NCBI GenBank assembly: GCA_944384255.1
Contig: CALWSS010000161.1
Coordinates: 1 to 33,271 of the forward strand
Source of the DNA: an uncultured Clostridia bacterium
Lineage (GTDB): Bacteria > Bacillota > Clostridia > Lachnospirales > Anaerotignaceae
Reading direction: 5' to 3'
Length of the DNA stretch: 33,271 nt
Of the stretch, positions 6,994-17,000 are shown one piece after another (position 1 is the stretch's first letter; the number at the start of each line of letters is the position of its first letter). A program made the translations under genes and the position numbers. The notes beneath the pieces were generated by a model. The model was not told where the DNA came from. It was given only the letters and a program-made list of their open reading frames with translations, and ran no database searches.

Positions 6994-9900
6994 ATGAACA
7001 TTAAGCGTCTTTATGTAGAGAAAAAAGAAGGCTGTGACATTGAAGCGGCAAGCCTGTTTAATGACATTAAAGTCAATCTTGGTATTGACGGACTTACTAA
7101 GCTGAAAATACTTAACAGATACGATGTTGAAGGAATTTCAGATAAGGATTTTCAAGCCGCTAAAACAACTATTTTTTCAGAACCGCCTGTAGACAGGGTT
7201 TATGAGGAAAACTACGATTTTGGCGCAAGCAGGGTTTTTGCCGTTGAATACCTTCCGGGACAGTACGACCAGAGGGCAGACTCGGCTATGCAGTGTATAC
7301 AGATAATTTCACAGAAAGAAAGACCTGAAATTGCTGTTGCCAAAGTTTATGTGCTTGATGGCGATATTTCCGATGCCGATTTTGATAAAATTAAGGAATA
7401 CTGCATTAACCCTGTTGATTCAAGACAGGCAGCTCTTGAAAAGCCAGAAACTTTAGCTATGGTTATGGATTATCCGGAAGATGTTAAAGTTTTAGACGGA
7501 TTTATTGATATGACGGAAAAAGAAATTGCTGCATTAAGAGACAGTCTTGAAACGGCTATGAGCTTTGAAGACATGCTTTTTTGCCAGAAATATTTCCGTG
7601 ATACAGAAAAAAGAAATCCTACAATGACTGAAATTAGGGTTATTGATACTTACTGGTCTGATCATTGCAGACATACAACTTTCCAGACAAAAATTGAAAA
7701 CGTTAATATAGAAGACGGAGTTTATGCAGAGCCTATAAAGGATGCATATAACACATATTTGGAAGCAAGAAAAGAAGTTTATAAGGACAGAACGGATAAA
7801 GACCAGTGCCTTATGGATATGGCTGTTCTTGGTATGAAGATTTTAAGACAGCGTGGCATACTCAACAACATGGATCAGAGTGAAGAAATTAATGCATGCT
7901 CTATTGTTGTGCCTGTTGATGTAGACGGCAAAGATGAAGAGTGGCTTATTATGTTTAAAAATGAAACACATAACCACACTACAGAAATAGAGCCATTCGG
8001 TGGCGCTGCTACATGTCTTGGCGGTGCTATAAGAGACCCGCTTTCAGGCAGAGCTTATGTATATCAGGCTATGCGTGTTACAGGTGCAGCTGACCCAAGA
8101 GTAAGTGTAAAGGACACAATAAAAGGCAAACTTCCGCAAAGAAAAATTGTTACAGAGGCTGCAAGAGGCTACAGTTCATACGGTAACCAGATTGGTCTTT
8201 CAACAGGACAGGTTGTAGAAATTTATCATCCTGATTATGTGGCTAAACGTATGGAAATAGGTGCTGTTATAGCTGCGGCTAAAAAAGAAAATGTTATTAG
8301 AAAAACACCTGAGCCGGGAGATGTTATTATTCTTACCGGCGGCAGAACAGGCCGTGACGGCTGCGGCGGTGCTACAGGCTCTTCAAAAGAACACACAGTA
8401 GAGTCAATAGAAACATGCGGTGCTGAAGTACAAAAAGGTAATGCACCTACAGAAAGAAAGCTTCAAAGACTTTTCAGAAATCCTGAAGTAAGCAAAATGA
8501 TTAAAAGATGCAACGACTTTGGTGCCGGCGGTGTATCAGTAGCTATTGGAGAACTTGCAGACGGACTTGACATTAATCTTGACCTTGTACCTAAAAAATA
8601 TGAAGGTCTTGACGGAACAGAGCTTGCTATTTCTGAATCACAGGAAAGAATGGCTGTTGTTATAGCAGCTGAAGATAAAGACAGATTTATTAAATTCGCA
8701 GAAGAAGAAAACCTTGAGGCTACACCGGTAGCAGTTGTGACAGATACAAGAAGACTTGTCCTTAATTGGAGAGGAAAAGCTGTTGTTGATATTTCAAGGG
8801 ATTTCCTTGATACAAACGGTGTTAAACAGAGAACAGATGTAGAAGTTAAAATGCCTGAAGGCACACCTTACTTTGAAAAGACTTGTGTTGACAGTGCTTT
8901 GATAGAAAGTGACTTAAAGCAGGCATGGCTTAATAACCTTTCAAACCTTAATGTAGCAAGCCAGAAAGGTCTTGTTGAAAGATTTGACTCTACTATAGGT
9001 GCAGGAACTGTTCTTATGCCTTTTGGCGGAAAAAAACAGCTTACACCTCCAGAAGCTATGGCAGCTAAAGTTCCTCTTCTTAAGGGTGAAACAAAAACAG
9101 CTACTCTTATGTCATTTGGATTTAATCCGGAAATTTCTGTTTGGTCGCCATTCCATGGAGCTGTTTATGCTGTTGTGGAATCTTTGGCAAAAATTGTTGC
9201 TTCAGGCGGAAAAGCAGAGGACATAAGACTTACTTTCCAAGAATATTTTGAAAAACTGGGAACAGACCCTGTTAGATGGGGTAAACCGTTTGCAGCTTTG
9301 GCCGGAGCATTTAAAGCTCAGATTGAAATGGGTGTTGCAGCTATTGGCGGCAAAGACAGTATGTCCGGTACATTTATGGATATTCACGTACCGCCTACAC
9401 TTGTTTCATTTGCAGTTGACGTAACTAAAGTTGACAATATAATATCTCCGGAATTTAAGGCAGCCGGCAATACAGTTGTTTACCTTCCTATGAAGAGAGA
9501 TAAATATTATCTGCCGGATTATCAGTATCTTAAAAAGATGTTCAGCTTTGTAAACGGCCTTATTGAAAAGGGTGTATGTGTTTCAGCTCATACAGTAAGA
9601 GGCGGCGGTATTGCCGAAGCCATAAGCAAAATGTCATTTGGTAACGGCATTGGCTTTGAGTTTGATGAGGATATTACAATAGAAACACTCTTTAAGCCAC
9701 AGTATGGCTCATTTATACTTGAGCTTGCCAATACAAAAGTTATAGACTTTATGGGTCTTGATGCTATTATTCTTGGAGAAACAACAAAAGAAAAATTCAT
9801 TTCAATTAAAGACATAGATATAGACATAGACGAAATGATTAAATGCTGGCAGGAGCCTCTTGAAAAGGTATTCCCTACAAAAGCCGCTGTTTTAACCGGT

Positions 9901-10758
9901 AAACCGGATATAAAACCTTTTGAAAGCAAAAAAGAAAATACTTCTGTGGTAAAATTTGCAAGACCTAAAGTGTATATTCCGGTATTTCCTGGCACAAACT
10001 GTGAATATGATACTACAAGGGTATTTGAAAAAGCCGGCGCTGATGTTACAACTCAGGTTGTAGCTAATATGACAGTGCCAATGCTTGAAGCTTCAATTGA
10101 AAAAATGGTTGCAGAAATAAAGAAATCCCAGATAGTTATGATTCCGGGTGGATTCAGCGCCGGTGATGAGCCAGACGGTTCTGGTAAGTTTATAGCTGCC
10201 GTATTCAGAAATCCGGCAGTTAAAGAAGCCGTTATGGATTTACTTAAAAACAGAGACGGTCTTATGTTGGGTATATGCAACGGCTTCCAAGCACTTATTA
10301 AACTTGGCCTTGTGCCTTATGGTGAAATAAGAGATTTGGACGAAACAAGTCCTACTCTTACATTTAACTCAATAGGCAGACACGTATCATGCCTTGTTGA
10401 TACAAAAATTGTTTCAACACTTTCCCCATGGCTTTGGGGCACAAATACAGGTGAGGTTTATACTATCCCTGTTTCCCACGGTGAAGGCAGATTTGTGGCA
10501 CCTAAAGACAAGATTGATGAATTAATAGCTAACGGCCAAGTAGCGACACAATATGTAGACAGTACAGGCAACGCGACATATGATATAAGGTTCAATCCTA
10601 ACGGTTCAATGATGGCCATTGAAGGAATTACAAGTCCTGACGGACGTGTATTAGGTAAAATGGGTCATTCCGAGCGTATAGGCGACGGACTTTACAAAAA
10701 CGCCGCGGGCAATAACAACCAGAAAATTTTTGAGTCAGGGGTAAATTATTTCAGATAA
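6994..10758 (+). CDS. purL: Phosphoribosylformylglycinamidine synthase, single-chain (PurL with fused glutaminase)
   Basis: A 1254-residue FGAM synthase of the large one-chain type found in many clostridia and proteobacteria (about 1240-1300). It makes FGAM from FGAR, glutamine and ATP, the fourth step of purine synthesis. Order: PurS-like N-terminal region (to ~160); linker with 'YWSDHCRHTTF' (~225), the PurL active-site His segment; first synthetase half with 'NETHNHTTEIEPFGGAATCLGGAIRD' (split here: NETHNHTTEIEPFGG then AATCLGG) near 330; second, degenerate half from ~640; C-terminal class I glutaminase from ~990 starting 'PVFPGTNCEYDT'. The glutaminase nucleophile is Cys1095 in GICNGFQ, with the triad His in SHGEGRF. 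AGGGGAAAG precedes the ATG. No other purine gene is in the window, so it is probably transcribed with only the small ORF behind it. Confidence 0.97.
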   Translation: MNIKRLYVEKKEGCDIEAASLFNDIKVNLGIDGLTKLKILNRYDVEGISDKDFQAAKTTIFSEPPVDRVYEENYDFGASRVFAVEYLPGQYDQRADSAMQCIQIISQKERPEIAVAKVYVLDGDISDADFDKIKEYCINPVDSRQAALEKPETLAMVMDYPEDVKVLDGFIDMTEKEIAALRDSLETAMSFEDMLFCQKYFRDTEKRNPTMTEIRVIDTYWSDHCRHTTFQTKIENVNIEDGVYAEPIKDAYNTYLEARKEVYKDRTDKDQCLMDMAVLGMKILRQRGILNNMDQSEEINACSIVVPVDVDGKDEEWLIMFKNETHNHTTEIEPFGGAATCLGGAIRDPLSGRAYVYQAMRVTGAADPRVSVKDTIKGKLPQRKIVTEAARGYSSYGNQIGLSTGQVVEIYHPDYVAKRMEIGAVIAAAKKENVIRKTPEPGDVIILTGGRTGRDGCGGATGSSKEHTVESIETCGAEVQKGNAPTERKLQRLFRNPEVSKMIKRCNDFGAGGVSVAIGELADGLDINLDLVPKKYEGLDGTELAISESQERMAVVIAAEDKDRFIKFAEEENLEATPVAVVTDTRRLVLNWRGKAVVDISRDFLDTNGVKQRTDVEVKMPEGTPYFEKTCVDSALIESDLKQAWLNNLSNLNVASQKGLVERFDSTIGAGTVLMPFGGKKQLTPPEAMAAKVPLLKGETKTATLMSFGFNPEISVWSPFHGAVYAVVESLAKIVASGGKAEDIRLTFQEYFEKLGTDPVRWGKPFAALAGAFKAQIEMGVAAIGGKDSMSGTFMDIHVPPTLVSFAVDVTKVDNIISPEFKAAGNTVVYLPMKRDKYYLPDYQYLKKMFSFVNGLIEKGVCVSAHTVRGGGIAEAISKMSFGNGIGFEFDEDITIETLFKPQYGSFILELANTKVIDFMGLDAIILGETTKEKFISIKDIDIDIDEMIKCWQEPLEKVFPTKAAVLTGKPDIKPFESKKENTSVVKFARPKVYIPVFPGTNCEYDTTRVFEKAGADVTTQVVANMTVPMLEASIEKMVAEIKKSQIVMIPGGFSAGDEPDGSGKFIAAVFRNPAVKEAVMDLLKNRDGLMLGICNGFQALIKLGLVPYGEIRDLDETSPTLTFNSIGRHVSCLVDTKIVSTLSPWLWGTNTGEVYTIPVSHGEGRFVAPKDKIDELIANGQVATQYVDSTGNATYDIRFNPNGSMMAIEGITSPDGRVLGKMGHSERIGDGLYKNAAGNNNQKIFESGVNYFR

Positions 10759-10773
10759 ACAGGAGGAATACAG

Positions 10774-10872
10774 ATGAAAGTTCTTACACTTGTATTAAGC
10801 TCTGTAGCTTTAGCAGTTTCGGCGGTACTTCTTGCTTTTTCTATAGTAAATATAGTACGAAGCGATAACTGA
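10774..10872 (+). CDS. Small hydrophobic membrane peptide, 32 residues
   Basis: A 33-codon frame, ATG to TGA, with an excellent AGGAGG 6-7 nt before the start and only 15 bp after the purL stop. The product is one membrane helix: MKVLTLVLSSVALAVSAVLL then AFSIVNIVRSDN. Residues 3-27 have no charge; a basic K2 and a terminal R-S-D-N flank the helix. It is therefore probably translated from the purL message and put into the membrane. I recognise no family. The strong ribosome site, fitting length and exclusively membrane-like composition argue for a real gene rather than chance. A link to purine synthesis is not shown. Confidence 0.6.
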   Translation: MKVLTLVLSSVALAVSAVLLAFSIVNIVRSDN

Positions 10873-10903
10873 TTGTTTTACTGATTATGAATAAAGGTGT
10901 GTT

Positions 10904-11962
<1,059 letters not shown>

Positions 11963-11980
11963 TAGTTAATTTCACTAATA

Positions 11981-12017
11981 CGGACATCTTCTTAAAATAA
12001 GGAGATGTCTGTTTTTT
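11981..12017 (+). terminator. Intrinsic terminator after gap
   Basis: CGGACATCTTCTT pairs with AAGGAGATGTCTG (two G-T pairs) around a short A-rich loop, then TTTTTT. Confidence 0.88.
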
Positions 12018-12094
12018 ATAGTTTTTTGTAGACTTTTGAGCTTATTTGATTTAAAATAACAGTATCAAAAATTTTACAGATAGGGGTTTTTCAA

Positions 12095-13744
12095 GTGAAG
12101 AAAATAGATGATATTATTGTAACAGGCCACAAAAGCCCGGATACCGACTCTATTTGCTCAGCTATTGCCTATGCTAATCTTAAAAATGCTATAAACGGCG
12201 GCGGCTACAGAGCCATGAGGGCAGGAGAAATCAATAAGGAAACAGAATATGTTTTAAACAGATTCGGTGTTGAATGCCCGGAACTTATTGAAGATGTAAG
12301 AACAAGAGTATGTGATATTGAACTTAAAAAAGTAGGCGGTGTAAGCGGCGAAATTTCAATTAAGGAAGCATACCTTAAAATGAAAAAAGAAGAAGCCGTT
12401 ACATTGGCTATTACAAATAACGACGGTTATCTTGAAGGCTTAATTTCAATAGGTGATATTGCTTCATCCGATATGGATGTTTATGACAATACTATTGTTT
12501 CAAAAGCTAATACATCTTTCAAAAATATTGTTGATACCCTTGACGGTAAAGTTGTTGCCGGTAGTGCAGAGGGCAACTTCAGCAGCGGTAAAGTGTTTAT
12601 AGGTGCCAATACACCTGATATGATGGATGAATACCTTTCAGAAGGTGACCTTGTAATACTGGGCAACAGATTTGAATCACAGTATTTTGCTATTGAAAAA
12701 GGTGTAAAATGTATAGTTCTTGGTTCAAGCAGCACTGTTTCGCCTATTATTAAAAGACGTGCAGAGGAGAAAGGCTGTATAATTATTTCTTCTCCTTATG
12801 ACACATTTACAATAGCAAGACTTATTGACCAGAGTATGCCTGTTAAGTATTTTATGTCTACAAAAGACCTTCTTACTTTCAGCATTGATGATTTTACAAA
12901 TGATGTAAAAGAAACAATGGCTAAAAACAGACACAGATATTTCCCTGTACTTGATGAAAACGGTAAATATATAGGCCAGATTTCAAAGAGGTCTTTCCTT
13001 GATACAGATAAGAAGAAAGTAATTCTTGTGGACCATAATGAAAGAAATCAGGCTGTAAACGGCATTGAGTTTGCTGATATTTTGGAAATTATTGACCACC
13101 ACAGACTGGGAAATATTGAAACTATCAATCCTATATTCTTCAGAAACCAGCCTTTAGGCTGTACAGCAACTATTGTTTATAAAATGTATAACGAGAACAA
13201 TGTTAAAATTGAGCCAAATATAGCAGGTCTTCTTTGCTCAGCTATACTTTCGGATACACTTATGTTCCGTTCTCCTACATGCACTCCTGATGACAAAGAA
13301 GCCGCTGAAAAACTTGCTCAAATAGCAGGTATCGAGGTTCAATCTCATGCTGAGGAGATGTTTAAAGCAGGCAGCGACCTTGCTTCCAAAACACCGGAAG
13401 AAATATTCTATACAGACTATAAGAAGTTCAATGCTTCTAATATGAATTTTGGTGTTGGCCAGATTACATCAATGAACAGCAGTGACCTTGAAAGCATTAA
13501 ACCGCAGATAAGTAAATTTATGGATGACCTTCTTGCTCAGGGTGGAATGGACATGCTTATATTTATGCTTACAAATATTATTGATGAGTCTACAACACTT
13601 GTATTTAAAGGTGCAAGAGCTAAAGAGGTTATTCAGGCAGCTACTAATGCTACTTCAACAGATGGTGAAACAGTATTTGCTCCGGGTATGGTTTCAAGAA
13701 AGAAACAGCTTATACCTCAGGTTTTAGCAGCTTTACAGCAGTAA
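12095..13744 (+). CDS. ppaC: Manganese-dependent inorganic pyrophosphatase with CBS-DRTGG-CBS insert (family II)
   Basis: A 549-residue family II pyrophosphatase of the regulated type; the plain form is about 310 residues. GTG start with a weak AGGGG before it. DHH domain: 'VTGHKSPDTDS' gives metal ligands His12, Asp16 and Asp18; 'VDHNE' (Asp313) and 'DHHR' (Asp334-His335-His336) complete the site. The two halves are split by an insert of about 240 residues: CBS 1 (~70-125), a DRTGG domain (~150-240) and CBS 2 (~250-300). The C-terminal DHHA2 domain ends with the substrate-binding SRKKQ motif (about residue 535). Family knowledge: AMP/ADP inhibit and ATP or Ap4A activate through the CBS pair. 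It hydrolyses PPi from biosynthesis in the cytosol. It is a single-gene unit between two terminators. Confidence 0.95.
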   Translation: MKKIDDIIVTGHKSPDTDSICSAIAYANLKNAINGGGYRAMRAGEINKETEYVLNRFGVECPELIEDVRTRVCDIELKKVGGVSGEISIKEAYLKMKKEEAVTLAITNNDGYLEGLISIGDIASSDMDVYDNTIVSKANTSFKNIVDTLDGKVVAGSAEGNFSSGKVFIGANTPDMMDEYLSEGDLVILGNRFESQYFAIEKGVKCIVLGSSSTVSPIIKRRAEEKGCIIISSPYDTFTIARLIDQSMPVKYFMSTKDLLTFSIDDFTNDVKETMAKNRHRYFPVLDENGKYIGQISKRSFLDTDKKKVILVDHNERNQAVNGIEFADILEIIDHHRLGNIETINPIFFRNQPLGCTATIVYKMYNENNVKIEPNIAGLLCSAILSDTLMFRSPTCTPDDKEAAEKLAQIAGIEVQSHAEEMFKAGSDLASKTPEEIFYTDYKKFNASNMNFGVGQITSMNSSDLESIKPQISKFMDDLLAQGGMDMLIFMLTNIIDESTTLVFKGARAKEVIQAATNATSTDGETVFAPGMVSRKKQLIPQVLAALQQ

Positions 13745-13754
13745 AAGTTAGTAG

Positions 13755-13792
13755 AAAAAATCCGCTTCAATAATTTGAAGCGGATTTTTTTT
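13755..13792 (+). terminator. Intrinsic terminator after the pyrophosphatase gene
   Basis: TCCGCTTCAA, a 4-nt loop, TTGAAGCGGA, then eight T. An A-run before the stem extends it and could make it work in both directions. Confidence 0.93.
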
Positions 13793-13907
13793 GTGAATAT
13801 GAATACTATTTATTACTTTTTAATTGATTTGTATTATTCAATGAAAATGTGTTCTGATTATTAATTGTAATTAACTAAATTCCATTAAACCGTTATTTTC
13901 TAAAATC

Positions 13908-13973
13908 CTTATATTATTTAATTTAATAATTTGATAAACAAATTTTATAGGTTATTCTTATATTATTTAATTT
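13908..13973 (+). repeat. 17-bp direct repeat in the intergenic region before the c-di-GMP gene
   Basis: CTTATATTATTTAATTT occurs at 13908-13924 and again at 13957-13973, 49 bp apart start to start. The whole stretch 13793-14094 (about 300 bp) otherwise holds only A/T-rich sequence and no gene. It must include the promoter of the following gene; no box there is convincing. A 49-bp step is near five helical turns, so a pair of regulator sites is possible, but low complexity weakens the case. Confidence 0.5.
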
Positions 13974-14094
13974 TACTGAATTTATGTCGATAATAAATAA
14001 GGAATAGTATTTATTGGTTTTAAAATACTTCATATATAACGTACTGTGTTTAAATTTATTTTAAACGTAGTTATTTAAGGAGGAAAAATTTAGT

Positions 14095-17000
14095 GTGGGA
14101 AACCAGAAAAGTTCTAAAAATGCTATAAGTGAATATAAAGGTGTTTTGGAATTTTTAAATGAAACATCTGATGATAATTTTTTCTTTTTCGATTTTAAAA
14201 CAAAAAAAATATATTTTACAGACAGGATAAAAGGCAAAATTGCTTTATTTAAAAACAATAATACATCCTGCACTCTTGAAGAGTGGAAAAGCATTATTTA
14301 CCCATTAGATCAACAGGTCTTTACTAATGAAATAAAAAAGGTTCTTAAAGAGCATAAGAAATTTTCTATTGAATACAGAATTTTTAACAGATTTGGAGAT
14401 GTAATATGGGTTAATTCTCGAGGGAATATTATAAGTGATGAAAACGGAGCTCCGTTTTTCATGATAGGACGTCTTTCTGAAAGTGCATTAACTAAAAAGG
14501 CTGATCAATTTACAGGTACTTTTAATATAGACGGACTAAAAGAGGAGTTGGAAAATCTTCTCCTTGAAAGACAAAACGGATACCTTCTTATAGTAGGAGT
14601 AGACGATCTTAAAGGCATAAATATTAAAAAAGGCTGGGGATATGGCAATGAAATTTTAAAACTAATCCCAAGATATTTAGAAGATGCAACAAATGAAAAC
14701 CGTGTTTATCGTGTTAATGGTGACTGTTTTGCCGCTATTATATTAGGCACAGATAAAGAAACGGTTAAGGTGTTATTTTCACGTCTTCAGGAATGTATGA
14801 AAGGCCGCTGCACTTTGTCCGGTGGCTGCATACCACTTCAAAAGTATAATGTGCCGGATTCAGGAACACTGTATCAGTATGCCGAAAATTCGCTGGATCA
14901 TGCCAAGGCCAGTGGTAAAAACAAACTTAGTTTCTTTTCGGCTGAGGATTATGAAAAAAATTTAGCAGTTCTTGAATTGAAAGAAGAACTTTATCAAAGT
15001 GTTCGTTCCGGGTTTGAAGGCTTTTCACTTTATTATCAGCCGCAAGTTTATACAGATTCTTTAAAACTCTATGGAGCAGAGGCGCTTTTGAGGTTTCATT
15101 CTGCAAGGCATGGTATAATTTCACCTGATAAATTTATACCTATATTGGAAGAAACAGGCTTAATCGTAGTCGTTGGAATTTGGGTATTGGAAACAGCTTT
15201 GAAACAATGCAAAAAATGGCAGAAGTTTATACCTAAATTTAATATGAGTGTTAATATGTCATGCTGTCAGCTTTCTAAAAAAGATATAGCATTAGATGTA
15301 ATTTCATGTTTAAGCCGTGTAGGTGTATCACCTGAATGTCTTACTATAGAGATAACCGAAAGTGCATCATTGTTATGTGGCAGAAACATAGATGATACGT
15401 TTTTGGCTTGGAAAAAGGCAGGTATTCGTATTTCTGTTGATGATTTCGGCACAGGATATTCAAGTCTTGGACGGCTGAAAGAAATGGAAGTAGACGAAAT
15501 TAAAATAGATAAGTGCTTTGTAAGTGAACTGTCAAGCAGTGTATATAATCATAAGCTTATAAGCAATATGATTGAGCTTGCTGACAGTCAAGGTATGGAT
15601 GTATGCTGTGAGGGCATTGAAACAGTAAGCGAATTAATAGAGCTGAAGGAGTTAAAACCAAGACTTCTTCAAGGGTACTTGTTCTCTAAACCTTGTCCAC
15701 CTGAAGATTTTGAGGAATTATATTTTGACAAATTTAATGATAAGTATAAAAACAGGATAAAAAAAGAAAATGAATATTTAAGCAAACAGTTTTCTGTTGT
15801 TAAGTATCCTTCTTTTAAGTGGTCAGAAGAAGAAATAGCTCAGGCTGTTTTATCTGCTGAAAATGATATATTCTATGTTAGTGATTTAGATACCTATGAG
15901 CTTTACTATCTTAATTCTGTTGGCTGTAAAGACTTAAATGTTAAAGATTATGCAGGCAAAAAGTGCTATAAAATACTTCAGGGCAAAAATGAGCCTTGCG
16001 AGTTTTGTACTAATCATCTTTTAAGAGAAGATGATTTTTATGTATGGGAAAGAGAAAATGAATATTCAGGCAGACGATATTTATTAAAGGATAAATTAAT
16101 AACATATTACGGCAAAAAATTCAGGTTTGAAGTTGCCATTGACATTACAAATAACGAAAATGTAAGCAAAAGCATAAAAGAACGTCTGGCATTTGCTGAA
16201 AAAGTAGTTGGTTATACAAATGCATTGGCTAATACAATAGACTATAACGATGCTGTAAATGATGCTCTTAGGCTTTTGGGAGAGTTTTATCAGGCTGACA
16301 GGGCATATTTATTTGAGCAGAATGAAGTATACGATTATTGGACAAATACATTTGAGTGGTGTGGTAAAAATGTTGTTCCGCAGTATGACAATCTGCAAAA
16401 GGTAGACCGTGCCGTTGTTGCACAATGGCTTGATGCTTTCCAATTCGACCAGTCAGTTATAATTTATAATCTTGATGTATTGCAAAAAACAAACCCTGTA
16501 CTTTGGGAAGTCTTGAGTACACAAAATATATCAAGACTAATTGTTTCGCCTTTACGTAATATGGACAAAGTAATAGGCTTTATTGGTGTAGATAACCCAA
16601 GATGTGCTATTAATGATGATTCACAAATACGTGTTTTATCAAATTTCTTGTTAAACAGAATGAGACAGGAAAAGAATGAAATGCATCTTCGTAGTCTTCT
16701 TCGTGCAAATTACCATAGCATACTTGATATTTTAAGTGTCGGCCTTTGGGTTATATATATAGATAAAAAGAACAACAGAAACGAATTTATAGTTGATGAT
16801 ACTTTAAGACGAATATTAGGTCTTTCTTCAATGCCGGGACATGAAGAATGTTATAATTTCTGGTACAACAGAATAGGCAGTGGATATTACAATTATGTTA
16901 ACGATACTTTAAAATGGATGATTGAGTCTTGGAATATAGTACAATTAGAGTATATTTGGAATCATCCGCAAAAAGGCGAAGTTACGGTTAGATGTATAGG

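Noticed and set aside
8463-10280. Open frames on the minus strand inside purL (up to 135 codons)
   Set aside because: They lie wholly antisense to a well-supported enzyme gene, have no ribosome site and no recognisable protein; codon bias of purL explains them.
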